Origin: Pigmentiphaga sp. NML080357
GTDB taxonomy: Bacteria; Pseudomonadota; Gammaproteobacteria; Burkholderiales; Burkholderiaceae_B
Length of the DNA stretch: 64,000 nucleotides
Assembly: GCF_002188465.1 (NCBI RefSeq)
Contig: NZ_NINW01000030.1
Span: forward strand, 1 to 64,000
Reading direction: 5' to 3'
Below the pieces are notes generated by a model. The model was not told the origin of the DNA and did not search any database. It saw nothing but the letters and a program-made list of their open reading frames with translations. This document shows positions 48,035 to 57,794 of this stretch, in pieces. The first letter of the stretch is position 1, and every line of letters begins with the position of its first letter. The position numbers were made by a program, and so were the translations under genes.

Positions 48035-50005
48035 TTAGTCGATCAGCATCGGCAGCACCATCAATTGCTGGCCGTTGACGTGCATGCGCCGCTGCAGCGA
48101 GTTGATCGCCTGGTTGTGCAGCAGGCGGGTGACGAAGTTCTCGCGCTTGAAGACCAGCTTGCTGGCGAACACGATGGTGTTGGGATACTCCTGCAGCACT
48201 TCGGTGATGAGCTTCTCGAGGGTCTGCACGGCGTCGGTGCCGAATCCCAGCCTGCTGGTGGCGGCCATGCCGTAGCTGTTGCAGAAGCGTTCGAAGAACT
48301 TGAGCGAAGTGGTGGCCTGCAGTTTCATGGCCTCCATGGCTTCCTGCCCGCCGTAGACCTGGGCGTCCACGGTGCGAGCATTGATGAAGACGAAGTTCTT
48401 GAAGTGATCGGGGAACATGCGCTGCACCCACAGCAGCGCATGCAAGCCGCCGCCGCGGCTGGAGCCGACCAGGAATGCCGCGGTCGGCGCCTGCGGGTCC
48501 AGTGCCGGCGGCGAGCAGTCGGAGCCGAAGGTCTGGTCGGCGAAGATGTCGTCGATTGCCGCGATGCGGCGCCGGGTTTCGCGATAATGCGCCCGGATGC
48601 CGATGCAGATGAAAATCAGCACGCTGGTGATGAGCAGCGTGGCCCAGCCTCCCTCGAAGAATTTCTCGACGATGGTGACGACCAGGATGGAACTGGTGAT
48701 GGCCAGCGCCACCAGGGACAAGGCCAGCCGGCGGCGCCAGTGCTTCTTGTGCACGGGCTTGTGGCGATTGCGGATCCAGTAGTGCGAAAGCCCGGCCAGC
48801 GACAGGCTGAAGGTCAGGAACACGTTGATGGAGTAGAGCACCACCAGCACCGAGACTTCGCCGCCGGTCAGGAGCAGGATGGCGAAGGCAGCGATGCCCA
48901 TCAGCAGTATCCCGTTCTCGGTGACCAGCCGGTTCGACAGATATCGGAAACGGTGCGGCATCCACGAGTCCGACGCCATGTTGGACAGGACCGACGGGCC
49001 GCCCAGGAAGCCCGTGTTGGCCGCCACGAACAACAGGCCGGCCTCGAAGGCCAGGACCACGGTCAAGGCCGCGAACAGGTTGCCGTCATTGAAGCCCATT
49101 TCCTGCAGCACATTGCCGAACACGACCGCATTGAGGGTCTGGCCTTCTACCGGCGTCGCGTTCCACAGCAGGTACAGCAGGATGATGCCGCCGGCGGTGA
49201 AGGCCAGGCTGATGGCCATGAGCAGCATGGTGAGCTTGCCGGTATGGACCACGGGTTCGGCGAGCCGGTCGACGTTGTTGGAGACCGCCTCGATCCCGGT
49301 ATAGGTGCCGCCGCCCAGCGAATAGGCCTTCAGGAATACGGCCAGCACGAAGAACCAGCCGGCCTCCTGCGAGAACTCCCGGACTTCCCTCAGCGTGTCC
49401 GGGATCAGGAGCGGCAGCCCTTCGGCGTGCGCGAAAATGCCCCAGGCGATCAGGATGGCGTGCGTGACCACGAAGCCGGCGAAGATGGGCAGCAGGACCT
49501 TGATGCTTTCCTTGGCGCCGCGCAGGTTCAGCCAGAGCAGGAGGATCACCATCAGACAGGCGGTCCAGATCTTGAATGATTGCCAGTCGGCCGGGAGCAG
49601 CGAGAACAGCGCGTCCGTGCCGCTGGCTACCGATATGGCGATGGTCAGCACGTAGTCCACGATCAGCGCCGAGCCGGACACCAGGCCCGCCGAGGGGCCG
49701 AGCAGCGCGGTCGATACCCGGTATCCGCCGCCGCCGGTGGGGAACAGCTCGATGACCTGGTTGTAGGCGAGCGCGACGACGAATACCGTGATCGCGGTGG
49801 CGATGGCCAGGAACAGGGCCAGGTGAGTATGGCTGCCCAGGGCGCGGAACGCTTCTTCGGGACCGTAGGACGAGGACGAGAGCCCGTCGGCGCCCAGGCC
49901 GACCCAGGCCAGGAAGGCCGCCAGCGCGATCGAATGCCGGGTGTCGGGCGACAGCGGGTCGCGGGCCTTGCCCAGCAGGCGTTCGCGCCATGAGGATGCT
50001 TTCAT
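48035..50005 (-). CDS. APC-superfamily permease, KimA-like potassium/amino-acid transporter
   Basis: A 656-residue membrane protein: about 12 transmembrane segments in residues 25-470 and a hydrophilic C-terminal domain (about 470-656). GADGLSSSSYGPEEAFRAL in helix 1 and NQVIELFPTGGGGYRVSTAL in helix 2 resemble KimA-type K+/H+ symporters of the APC superfamily. In other bacteria KimA is controlled by c-di-AMP, a signal absent from most betaproteobacteria, so regulation here must differ. No upstream riboswitch was recognised. Confidence 0.83.
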   Translation of the reverse strand: MKASSWRERLLGKARDPLSPDTRHSIALAAFLAWVGLGADGLSSSSYGPEEAFRALGSHTHLALFLAIATAITVFVVALAYNQVIELFPTGGGGYRVSTALLGPSAGLVSGSALIVDYVLTIAISVASGTDALFSLLPADWQSFKIWTACLMVILLLWLNLRGAKESIKVLLPIFAGFVVTHAILIAWGIFAHAEGLPLLIPDTLREVREFSQEAGWFFVLAVFLKAYSLGGGTYTGIEAVSNNVDRLAEPVVHTGKLTMLLMAISLAFTAGGIILLYLLWNATPVEGQTLNAVVFGNVLQEMGFNDGNLFAALTVVLAFEAGLLFVAANTGFLGGPSVLSNMASDSWMPHRFRYLSNRLVTENGILLMGIAAFAILLLTGGEVSVLVVLYSINVFLTFSLSLAGLSHYWIRNRHKPVHKKHWRRRLALSLVALAITSSILVVTIVEKFFEGGWATLLITSVLIFICIGIRAHYRETRRRIAAIDDIFADQTFGSDCSPPALDPQAPTAAFLVGSSRGGGLHALLWVQRMFPDHFKNFVFINARTVDAQVYGGQEAMEAMKLQATTSLKFFERFCNSYGMAATSRLGFGTDAVQTLEKLITEVLQEYPNTIVFASKLVFKRENFVTRLLHNQAINSLQRRMHVNGQQLMVLPMLID

Positions 50006-50201
50006 ACGGAGGGATTCCTGCTGCCTTTCTTGGTTGCGCGGCGCGCAGCGTACGCTTTTGGGACGGATCGCGCATAGAAAGCCATTCTAGCAACAAGGAA
50101 ATTGTTACCCTTGGCGGGGGCGGCAACTATTGCAATCGAATTTCTGATAGCTTTGCACATAGGGTGCCGCTGGCGCCTGTCCCAGGATTCTCGAGGCAAG
50201 C

Positions 50202-50591
50202 ATGAGCAAGCAAATCATCCATACCGATGCCGCGCCCGCGGCCGTCGGCCCGTATTCCCAGGCGGTGGCCGTGCCGGCCGGCGGCCGGACGGTATACCTG
50301 TCCGGGCAGATCGGCCTGGTGCCGGCCACGGGCGAACTCGAAACCGCCAGTTTCGAGGCCCAGGTGCGTCAGGCATTCGCCAACATGGAGGCCGTCGTGC
50401 GCGAAGCGGGCGGCACGCTCGACCAGGTGGTCAAGCTCACGCTGTTCCTGACCGACCTCTCCAAGTTCGGCACCGCCAACGAAATCATGGCCGAGGTCAT
50501 CCCCCGGCCTTTCCCGGCCCGCTCCACCGTCGGCGTGGCCGCGTTGCCCAAGGGGGCCGAATTCGAGGTCGAGGCGGTACTGGTCGTCTGA
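50202..50591 (+). CDS. ridA: RidA family protein (reactive intermediate deaminase)
   Basis: A 129-residue YjgF/YER057c/UK114 protein that hydrolyses reactive enamine/imine intermediates from PLP enzymes. It has the trimer-interface and active-site segments AAVGPYSQAVAV, VYLSGQIGLVP and the C-terminal RSTVGVAALPKGAEFEVEAV with the substrate-binding Arg and Glu. It is 15 bases upstream of recG and probably cotranscribed with it. Several RidA subfamilies exist; the Arg-Ser-x-Val-x-Val form agrees with the archetypal active group. Confidence 0.92.
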   Translation: MSKQIIHTDAAPAAVGPYSQAVAVPAGGRTVYLSGQIGLVPATGELETASFEAQVRQAFANMEAVVREAGGTLDQVVKLTLFLTDLSKFGTANEIMAEVIPRPFPARSTVGVAALPKGAEFEVEAVLVV

Positions 50592-50605
50592 CCCGCCACG
50601 GGTGA

Positions 50606-52669
50606 ATGGATTTGCGCGCAGCCGCCCCCGACGAAGCCGAACTGACGCCGCAGCAGCGCAAGATGCGCAAGCTGGGCCTGCGCGGCGCGGACGACTTCGT
50701 CCTGCACCTGCCCATCCGGTATGAGGACGAAACCCGGCTGACGCCCATCAAGCGGCTGCTGCCGGGCATGTGGGCGCAGGTCGAGGGGGAGGTGACGCGC
50801 TGCGAGGTCACCTACCGGCCCCGGCGGCAACTGGTGGCGGCGATCCAGGACGATACCGGGGAGCTGGGGCTGCGCTTTCTCAACTTCTACCCCAGCCAAC
50901 AGAAGCAATTGGCGGTGGGGCGCCGCATCCGCGCGCGGGGCGAAGCCCGGGGCGGCTTTTTCGGCATGGAGATGGTGCACCCTCGTACCACCGTCGCCGA
51001 CGAGGATACGCCGCTGCCGGATCGCCTGACCCCGGTCTATCCCACGACCGAAGGCCTGCCCCAGGCCACGTTGCGCAAGGCGATCGCCAGCGCGCTGCAG
51101 CAGGCGGACCTGCGCGACACGCTGCCGGAGGCGCTGCGCGAGCGCTACGGGTTGATGCCGTTCGAAGAGGCCGTGCGCCTCCTGCACGCGCCGCCACCCG
51201 AGGTGGCGACCCAGTCCCTGGTCGATCGGGCGCATCCGGCCTGGCTGCGCATCAAGTTCGACGAGCTCCTGGCGCAGCAGCTGTCGCTGGCGCGGGCGCG
51301 CGCGGCGCGGTTGGAGAAGCGCGCGCCGCCGCTGGCGCCCTCGACCGCGCCGGACGGGCTGGTCGCCCGCCTGCTCCGTACCCTGCCGTTCGAACTGACG
51401 GGCGCCCAGCAGCGAGTGAGGAATGAGATCGCCGCGGATCTTGCGCGGCCGCATCCCATGCAGCGTCTGCTGCAAGGCGACGTGGGCAGCGGCAAGACGG
51501 TGGTCGCGGCGCTTGCCGCCGCCCAGGCCATCGACAACGGCTTCCAGGCGGCGCTGATGGCACCCACCGAGATCCTGGCCGAGCAGCATTTCCGCAAGCT
51601 CGTGGACTGGCTGGAGCCTTTGTCGGTCAAGGTGGCCTGGCTGACCGGCAGCCTCACGCCCAAGGCGCGCCGCGAGGCGGCAGCCATGATAGAAAGCGGC
51701 GAGGCGCAACTGGCGGTGGGGACGCAGGCGTTGATCCAGCAGCACGTCCAATTCGCCCGGCTGGGCCTGTCCATCGTCGACGAGCAGCACCGCTTCGGCG
51801 TGGGCCAGCGCCTGGCCCTGCGCAACAAGGGGGGCGAGGACGAAGTGTTCCCCCATCAGTTGATGATGTCGGCCACGCCCATCCCGCGCACCCTGGCGAT
51901 GACCTTCTTTGCCGACCTGGACGTGTCCGTCATCGATGAGCTGCCCCCAGGGCGGGTGCCGGTCATCACCAAGCTGCTGTCGGATACGCGCCGCGACGAA
52001 GTCGTCGCGCGCATCCGCGAGGCCGCCCGGATCGGACGCCAGGTGTATTGGGTGTGCCCGCTGGTCGAAGAAAGCGAGACACTCGAGCTGCAGACCGCGG
52101 TCGATACGTTCGAGGCGCTGCGGCACGCGCTGCCTGAATTGCGCGTGGGACTGGTGCACGGGCGGCTGCCCACCGCCGAGAAGGCGGCGGTCATGCAGGC
52201 CTTCAAGCAGGGGGAACTGGACCTGCTGGTCGCCACCACCGTGATCGAAGTCGGCGTGGATGTGCCCAATGCCTCGCTCATGGTCATCGAGCACGCCGAA
52301 CGCTTCGGCCTGGCCCAGCTCCACCAGTTGCGGGGCCGGGTGGGGCGCGGGGCGGCCGAGTCGGTCTGTGTGCTGCTGTACCAGGCTCCGTTGTCGCAGA
52401 TCGCCAAGGCGCGGCTGCGCACCATGCACGAAACCACCGACGGCTTCGAGATCGCGCGGCGCGACCTCGAGCTGCGCGGTCCCGGGGAGTTCCTGGGCGT
52501 GCGGCAGTCCGGCCTGGCGCTGATGCGTTTCGCCGACCTGGAAAACGATCTCGAGATCGCCGAACAGGCGCACGAGGCCGCGGCCGATTTGCAGGCCCAT
52601 GCCCCGGCCGTTGTCTCCGCCCATCTGGCGCGGTGGATGCGCGGAAGGGAAGATTTCCTCAAAGCTTGA
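50606..52669 (+). CDS. recG: ATP-dependent DNA helicase RecG
   Basis: A 687-residue superfamily 2 helicase that reverses stalled forks and branch-migrates Holliday junctions. The wedge domain (about residues 20-180) precedes helicase motifs I (GDVGSGKTVVAALAA), II (VDEQHRFGVGQR), III (MSATPIPRTLAM), IV-V (TTVIEVGVDVPNASLM) and VI (QLRGRVGRG). The C-terminal accessory motif (ETTDGFEIARRDLELRGPG) is RecG-specific. Length matches the family. The next gene is oxyR, 13 bases downstream; the recG-oxyR association is known in several proteobacteria. Confidence 0.97.
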   Translation: MDLRAAAPDEAELTPQQRKMRKLGLRGADDFVLHLPIRYEDETRLTPIKRLLPGMWAQVEGEVTRCEVTYRPRRQLVAAIQDDTGELGLRFLNFYPSQQKQLAVGRRIRARGEARGGFFGMEMVHPRTTVADEDTPLPDRLTPVYPTTEGLPQATLRKAIASALQQADLRDTLPEALRERYGLMPFEEAVRLLHAPPPEVATQSLVDRAHPAWLRIKFDELLAQQLSLARARAARLEKRAPPLAPSTAPDGLVARLLRTLPFELTGAQQRVRNEIAADLARPHPMQRLLQGDVGSGKTVVAALAAAQAIDNGFQAALMAPTEILAEQHFRKLVDWLEPLSVKVAWLTGSLTPKARREAAAMIESGEAQLAVGTQALIQQHVQFARLGLSIVDEQHRFGVGQRLALRNKGGEDEVFPHQLMMSATPIPRTLAMTFFADLDVSVIDELPPGRVPVITKLLSDTRRDEVVARIREAARIGRQVYWVCPLVEESETLELQTAVDTFEALRHALPELRVGLVHGRLPTAEKAAVMQAFKQGELDLLVATTVIEVGVDVPNASLMVIEHAERFGLAQLHQLRGRVGRGAAESVCVLLYQAPLSQIAKARLRTMHETTDGFEIARRDLELRGPGEFLGVRQSGLALMRFADLENDLEIAEQAHEAAADLQAHAPAVVSAHLARWMRGREDFLKA

Positions 52670-52682
52670 AGAGAGGCGTGTC

Positions 52683-53627
52683 ATGACCCTGACAGAATTG
52701 AAGTACATCGTGGCGGTGGCTCGCGAACGACATTTCGGCCGTGCCGCCGAGGCCTGTTTCGTCAGCCAGCCCACGCTGTCCGTGGCCATACGCAAGCTGG
52801 AGGACGAATTGGGCGTGACCCTGTTCGAGCGGGGCGGCACCGAGGTGGGCGTCACGCCCATCGGCCAGCGCATCGTCGCGCAGGCGCAGAAAGTGCTGGA
52901 GGAGAGCGCCAACCTGAAGGAGATCGCCAAGCAGGGGCACGACCCCCTGTCGGGCGCGCTGCGGGTCGGCGTGATCTACACCATAGGTCCCTATCTGCTG
53001 CCGCAACTGGTGCCCAAGCTGATCGAGATCGCGCCGCAGATGCCGCTGCTGCTGCAGGAGTATTTCACCGTACGGCTGCTCGAGCTGCTGCGCCAGGGCG
53101 AGATCGACTGCGCCATCATGGCGTTGCCGCTGCCGGACGCCGGCCTCGCGATCCAGCCGCTGTACGACGAACCGTTCGTCGTGGCGGTGCCCAAGGGCCA
53201 TCCGCTCGCCAGCCGCAGCCATGTGAATGCCGAAGAGCTCAAGACGGAAACCATGCTGCTGCTTGGCACCGGCCACTGTTTCCGTGACCAGGTGCTGGAG
53301 GTTTGTCCCGAGCTGTCGCGCTTTTCCGCCACCAACGAGGGCATACAGCGAACCTTCGAGGGATCTTCGCTGGAAACCATACGGCACATGGTGGCATCGG
53401 GCATAGGCATCACGGTGCTGCCGATGTCGTCCGTGCCGGCCGAACCCGACGAACGCGACCTATTGCGGTACATCCCGTTCGAGGAGCCCGTGCCGGACCG
53501 CCGCGTCGTGCTGGCGTGGCGCAAGAGCTTCCCGCGCACGGCCGCGATCGAGACCCTGATCACGGCGATCCAGGCATGCCGGCTGAACGGCGTGACCATG
53601 CTCGACGCCAGCGAGCAGGCCGCATGA
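52683..53627 (+). CDS. oxyR: Hydrogen-peroxide-sensing LysR regulator OxyR
   Basis: A 314-residue LysR protein with N-terminal winged helix (FGRAAEACFVSQPTLSVAIR) and the two redox cysteines of OxyR spaced C-x8-C in LLGTGHCFRDQVLEVC, equivalent to Cys199 and Cys208 of E. coli. Oxidation forms a disulfide that activates transcription of peroxide defence genes. It is probably translated from the recG transcript as well as its own promoter. The dps gene 85 bases downstream is a likely target. Confidence 0.96.
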   Translation: MTLTELKYIVAVARERHFGRAAEACFVSQPTLSVAIRKLEDELGVTLFERGGTEVGVTPIGQRIVAQAQKVLEESANLKEIAKQGHDPLSGALRVGVIYTIGPYLLPQLVPKLIEIAPQMPLLLQEYFTVRLLELLRQGEIDCAIMALPLPDAGLAIQPLYDEPFVVAVPKGHPLASRSHVNAEELKTETMLLLGTGHCFRDQVLEVCPELSRFSATNEGIQRTFEGSSLETIRHMVASGIGITVLPMSSVPAEPDERDLLRYIPFEEPVPDRRVVLAWRKSFPRTAAIETLITAIQACRLNGVTMLDASEQAA

Positions 53628-53712
53628 CGGCACTTTGCGCTTGAGATGTTGCGATTCATCCCGATCTAGTATTCTGTGATGTCGGTTCCGACTTTTGACA
53701 AGGGAGTCAACA

Positions 53713-54255
53713 ATGGCGAAGAAAGCAAGTCCCAAGAAAAACGGAAGCAATGCCAGTGCGGGTACCGCCCGCTCGTCCGCCGGTGCGCCTCGTATCGACA
53801 TCGGCATCTCGGACAAGGACCGTGCCGCGGTGGCCGGGGGCTTGTCCAAGCTGCTGGCCGATACCTACACGCTGTACCTCATGACGCACAACTTCCACTG
53901 GAACGTGACGGGGCCGATGTTCAACACCCTGCATGCCATGTTCATGACCCAGTACACGGACCTGTGGAATTCCATCGACGACGTGGCCGAGCGCATCCGC
54001 GCCCTGGGCCATTTCGCGCCGGGTACCTACCGGGAGTTCGCCAAGCTCACGACCATCAGCGAGCCGGCCGACGTGCCGGAGGCGCTCGAGATGGTGCGCC
54101 AGCTGGTGGTGGGGCACGAGGCCGTGGCCAAGACCGCGCGCAACACGCTCAAGGTGGCCGATGCGGCCAATGACGAGCCCACCGCCGACCTGTTGACCCA
54201 GCGTCTGGAGTTCCACGAGAAGACGGCCTGGATGCTGCGAAGCCTGCTGCAGTAA
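53713..54255 (+). CDS. dps: Dps-family DNA-protection ferritin (copy 2)
   Basis: A 180-residue mini-ferritin with ferroxidase signature [20 protein letters not shown] and the second-site helix [14 protein letters not shown]. The N-terminus ([16 protein letters not shown]) is lysine-rich and flexible, suited to DNA binding. It sits directly behind oxyR, which suggests OxyR-dependent induction; a TATTCT -10 and AT-rich stretch occur in the 85-base gap, but I could not confirm an OxyR box. It ends at a strong terminator. Confidence 0.94.
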   Translation: MAKKASPKKNGSNASAGTARSSAGAPRIDIGISDKDRAAVAGGLSKLLADTYTLYLMTHNFHWNVTGPMFNTLHAMFMTQYTDLWNSIDDVAERIRALGHFAPGTYREFAKLTTISEPADVPEALEMVRQLVVGHEAVAKTARNTLKVADAANDEPTADLLTQRLEFHEKTAWMLRSLLQ

Positions 54256-54320
54256 GTCCGTTTGCGCCGCCGGCCGCGGAACGGGTTCGCAATCGTTCGT
54301 CCTGCGGTCCGCCTCCAGGA

Positions 54321-54360
54321 AATCCCTGCATCGCCATGGGCGCGATGCAGGGATTTTTTC
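54321..54360 (+). terminator. Rho-independent terminator after dps
   Basis: The arms AATCCCTGCATCGC (54321-54334) and GCGATGCAGGGATT (54342-54355) are perfect complements around a 7-base loop, followed by a T run. Confidence 0.93.
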
Positions 54361-54394
54361 TATTTTCTTCCCGCGCCGTTCGTCCGAAAATTAT

Positions 54395-54422
54395 TTGAAG
54401 TTTAAAAATTTTAGGCTAAAGT
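54395..54422 (+). promoter_or_regulatory. Probable sigma-70 promoter of the aryl-CoA ligase gene
   Basis: -35 TTGAAG (54395-54400), a 16-base AT-rich spacer and -10 TAAAGT (54417-54422) lie about 60 bases before the start codon. The spacer (TTTAAAAATTTT) is nearly palindromic and unusually AT-rich for this genome, so it may also bind a regulator. Confidence 0.55.
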
Positions 54423-54480
54423 AATTTCGATCAGTCAATGCGCGGCCAGGCGGCCGCGCGCACCGCTGGAGAGACGAACC

Positions 54481-56115
54481 ATGGAACGCTCGGGACACCT
54501 CGATACGTTTGCGCGCGATCATCTTCCCCCTCCCGAGGCGTGGCCGGAGTTCCTGCTCGATCATCCCGCCGTCCGCTATCCCGCCCGGTTCAATTGCGCC
54601 GCCGAGCTGGTGGACGGCGCGGTGGCGGCAGGGCATGGCGAGCGGCCGGCGATCTGGACGCTCGCCGGCGGCAAGCCGGTGGCCATCAGCTACCGCGAAC
54701 TGCAAGGGCGGGTCGACCGCCTGGCGCGTGTGCTGACCGAGGACATGGGGCTGGTGCCGGGCAACCGGGTGCTGCTGCGGGGGCCGAACAACCCCGCCAT
54801 GGCCACGGCCCTGCTGGCCACCATCAAGGCCGGCCTGGTGGCGGTGCCGACCATGCCGCTGCTGCGCGCGGCCGAGCTCAAGCCCATACTGGACAAGGCC
54901 CAGGTGAGCGCCGCGCTATGCGATGTCCGCCTGCGCGACGAACTCGAGGCTTGCACGCGTCCGGGGCCGTCGCACTGCCCGACGCTCGCCCAGGTGCGCT
55001 ATTTCAATGACGAAGGGCCGGAGTCGCTGGAAAGCCTGGCGCGCGGCAAGACCGTGCCATTCCCGGCCTGCGACACGGCGGCCGACGACGTCTGCCTGAT
55101 CGCGTTCACCAGCGGAACCACGGGCAGCCCCAAGGGTTGCATGCATTTCCATCGCGACGTGCTCGCCATGTGCGACCTGTTCCCGCGTTCCATCCTGGAC
55201 GTGCGTCCCGACGACATTTTCTGCGGCACGCCGCCGCTGGCCTTCACGTTCGGCCTGGGCGGCATGCTGTGCTTTCCGCTGCGGGCGGGCGCCTCCACCG
55301 TGCTGGCCGAGAAGCTGACTCCTGCCACGCTGCTGGAGACCATCCAAGCCGCCCGGGCCACCATCGTCTTCACCGCGCCGACGTTCTATCGCCAGATGGC
55401 GGCCCTGGCGCCAGGCTATGACGTGTCCAGCCTGCGCCACTCGGTCTCGGCCGGCGAGGCGCTGCCCGACGCCACGCGCCAGCTGTGGAAGCAGGCGACC
55501 GGCGTGGAAATGACCGATGGCATCGGCAGCACCGAAATGATCCACATCTTCATTTCCAGCGCCGGCGCGCAGGTCCGGCGGGGCGCCATCGGCAAGGTGG
55601 TGCCGGGATACGAGGTACGCATCGTCGACGAGGCCATGCGGCCGCTGCCGCCGGGCACGGTGGGGCGGCTGGCGGTGCGCGGCCCGACCGGCTGCAAGTA
55701 CCTGGCCGACGAGCGGCAGGCCAATGCCGTCAAGCAGGGCTGGAACCTGACCGGCGACTCGTTCCTGATGGACGAGGACGGCTATCTCTATTACCAGGCC
55801 CGTACCGACGACATGATCATCTCGGCGGGCTACAACATCGCCGGCCCGGAGGTGGAAAGCGCGCTGCTGCAGCACGAGGCGGTGGCCGAATGCGGGGTGA
55901 TCGGCGTGCAGGACGAAGAGCGGGGGCAGGTGGTGACGGCGTTCGTCGTGCTGCGGCCGGGGTTCCCGCCGGGAGACGACCTGGTCAAGGCCTTGCAGGA
56001 CCACGTCAAGCGCACCATCGCCCCTTACAAGTACCCGCGCGTCATCCGCTTCGTCGATACCTTGCCTCGCACCGAGACCGGCAAGCTCAAGCGGTTCGCC
56101 CTGCGCACGCTCTAG
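54481..56115 (+). CDS. Benzoate/2-aminobenzoate-CoA-ligase-like AMP-dependent synthetase
   Basis: A 544-residue ANL-superfamily ligase of the benzoate-CoA / 2-aminobenzoate-CoA ligase clade. It begins with D-x-F-A-R-D-H-L-P-P typical of that clade. It has P-loop [19 protein letters not shown]5 region [13 protein letters not shown], hinge [19 protein letters not shown] and catalytic lysine [11 protein letters not shown]. It forms an aryl-CoA from an aromatic acid, ATP and CoA. No benzoyl-CoA or aminobenzoyl-CoA processing genes are beside it; ubiA follows 50 bases later, probably by chance. Confidence 0.86.
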   Translation: MERSGHLDTFARDHLPPPEAWPEFLLDHPAVRYPARFNCAAELVDGAVAAGHGERPAIWTLAGGKPVAISYRELQGRVDRLARVLTEDMGLVPGNRVLLRGPNNPAMATALLATIKAGLVAVPTMPLLRAAELKPILDKAQVSAALCDVRLRDELEACTRPGPSHCPTLAQVRYFNDEGPESLESLARGKTVPFPACDTAADDVCLIAFTSGTTGSPKGCMHFHRDVLAMCDLFPRSILDVRPDDIFCGTPPLAFTFGLGGMLCFPLRAGASTVLAEKLTPATLLETIQAARATIVFTAPTFYRQMAALAPGYDVSSLRHSVSAGEALPDATRQLWKQATGVEMTDGIGSTEMIHIFISSAGAQVRRGAIGKVVPGYEVRIVDEAMRPLPPGTVGRLAVRGPTGCKYLADERQANAVKQGWNLTGDSFLMDEDGYLYYQARTDDMIISAGYNIAGPEVESALLQHEAVAECGVIGVQDEERGQVVTAFVVLRPGFPPGDDLVKALQDHVKRTIAPYKYPRVIRFVDTLPRTETGKLKRFALRTL

Positions 56116-56166
56116 GGCCTGGCCGGCCCCGGACGGCCGCCGGGAATCCCGGCGGCTTGTTACCAT

Positions 56167-57057
56167 ATGGGGATGAACAGCTCGCTTCCCCTGACGATAT
56201 CCCAGCGCCTGGGCCTCTACGCGCGCCTGGTGCGGATCGACAAGCCCATAGGCATACTGCTGCTCGTCTGGCCGACGCTCTGGGCGCTATGGGCCGCGAG
56301 CGAGGGGCGCCCCTCCTGGTATTTCGTCTTCGCTTTCGTGGCGGGTACCGCGCTGATGCGCTCGGCGGGCTGCGCCATCAACGATTATTTCGACCGCGAC
56401 GTCGACCGCCACGTCGAGCGTACCCGCGACCGGGTGCTGACCTCCGGGCTGATCACCGCCAATGAGGCCCTGGGCGTGGCGATCGCGCTGGCCCTGGTGT
56501 CGCTGCTGCTGATCCTGCCGATGAACCGGCTGGTCTGGGCCTTGTCCGTGGTGGCGGTTTTCCTGGCGGCCACGTATCCCAAATTCAAGCGCTTTTTCGC
56601 CATCCCGCAGGCCTACCTTGGCATTGCCTTCGGTTTCGGCATCCCGATGGCCTACGCCGCGGTGCTGGAGACCGTGCCCTTGGAAGGCTGGATCATGCTC
56701 GCAGCCAACATTTTCTGGGCCATGGCCTACGACACCGAATACGCCATGGTCGACCGGCCGGACGACCTGAAGCTGGGCTTGCGCACCTCGGCCATCACCT
56801 TTGGCAAATGGGACGTCGCGGCCGTGGGGCTGTGCTATGCCGCGACCCTGGCGCTGCTGGGGGTGGCCGGCGCCAGGCTGGGCTATGGATGGGCTTACGC
56901 GGCCGGCCTGGCCGGGGCCGCGGCCATTGCCGTGCGGCACCTCTGGTGGATACGGGACCGGGATCGGGCGGCGTGTTTCCGCGCCTTTCTGCACAACACC
57001 TGGTTCGGTTTCTCGGTGTTTGCAGGCATTTTCGTGCAGACCACGCTGTTGGGCTAG
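56167..57057 (+). CDS. ubiA: 4-hydroxybenzoate octaprenyltransferase
   Basis: A 296-residue integral-membrane prenyltransferase of ubiquinone synthesis, attaching the polyprenyl chain to 4-hydroxybenzoate. Both aspartate-rich Mg-diphosphate motifs are present: [18 protein letters not shown] near residue 78 and [12 protein letters not shown] near 192, with about nine hydrophobic helices. The ATG at 56167 is immediately followed by another at 56173; either may be used. It starts a housekeeping run with yggS and proC on the same strand. Confidence 0.95.
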   Translation: MGMNSSLPLTISQRLGLYARLVRIDKPIGILLLVWPTLWALWAASEGRPSWYFVFAFVAGTALMRSAGCAINDYFDRDVDRHVERTRDRVLTSGLITANEALGVAIALALVSLLLILPMNRLVWALSVVAVFLAATYPKFKRFFAIPQAYLGIAFGFGIPMAYAAVLETVPLEGWIMLAANIFWAMAYDTEYAMVDRPDDLKLGLRTSAITFGKWDVAAVGLCYAATLALLGVAGARLGYGWAYAAGLAGAAAIAVRHLWWIRDRDRAACFRAFLHNTWFGFSVFAGIFVQTTLLG

Positions 57058-57074
57058 GACGGACCTTCGCCGCC

Positions 57075-57764
57075 ATGTCGTCCATTGCCGACCATCTTCG
57101 CGCCGTCCGCGCCCGCATGGAGCGCGCCGCCCTGGCCTGCGGCCGAGATCCCGCGCACGTATCGCTGCTCGCGGTGTCCAAGACGTTCCCGCCGGAAGCG
57201 GTCCGGGAAGCCTATCGCGCCGGCCAGCGCGCATTCGGGGAAAGCTACGTCCAGGAGGCGGTCGAAAAGCTGGCGGGCCTGGAAGACCTGCGCGCCGATA
57301 CCGAGTGGCATTTCATCGGACCCCTGCAGAGCAACAAGGCCAGGCACGTGGCCGCCCATTTCGATTGGGTCCACAGCATAGACCGGCTGAAGATCGCCCA
57401 GCGCCTGTCGGACCTCAGGCCCGCCGGGGCGGCGGACTTGCAGCTGTGCATACAGGTCAACATCGATGCCCAGCCCACCAAGAGCGGCGTGGCGCCGGAC
57501 GAGGCGCTAGAGCTGGCGCTCGCCATCCAGGGGCTGCCGCGCCTCCGCTTGCGGGGCCTGATGTGCATCCCGGCTCCACAGCAGGACCCTGTCCGGCAAC
57601 GCGAGGTATTCGCGCGCCTGGCGGACCTGATGCACGAGCTGAACCGGGCCGGGCTGAGGCTCGACACCTTGTCGATGGGCATGTCCGACGACCTGGAGGC
57701 CGCGGTGGCGGCCGGGGCTTCCATCGTGCGGGTCGGTACCGCGATTTTCGGCGCACGCCAATGA
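57075..57764 (+). CDS. yggS: YggS family pyridoxal-phosphate-binding protein
   Basis: A 229-residue alanine-racemase-N-like barrel that holds PLP and buffers its homeostasis; it has no known catalysis. The PLP lysine is in LLAVSKTFPPEAVREAY. Other marks are FGESYVQEAVEKL, WHFIGPLQSNKARHV, LRGLMCIP, SMGMSDDLEAAVAAG and STIVRVGTAIFG-like ASIVRVGTAIFGAR. Adjacent to proC, as in most proteobacteria. The start at 57075 is 17 bases after ubiA. Confidence 0.95.
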   Translation: MSSIADHLRAVRARMERAALACGRDPAHVSLLAVSKTFPPEAVREAYRAGQRAFGESYVQEAVEKLAGLEDLRADTEWHFIGPLQSNKARHVAAHFDWVHSIDRLKIAQRLSDLRPAGAADLQLCIQVNIDAQPTKSGVAPDEALELALAIQGLPRLRLRGLMCIPAPQQDPVRQREVFARLADLMHELNRAGLRLDTLSMGMSDDLEAAVAAGASIVRVGTAIFGARQ

Positions 57765-57794
57765 ATGGATGCGCGTAGCACTATGGATATTGAT

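Noticed and set aside
53628-53712. An OxyR binding box between oxyR and dps
   Set aside because: AT-rich and GAT-containing blocks are present, but I could not align them convincingly with the OxyR consensus.
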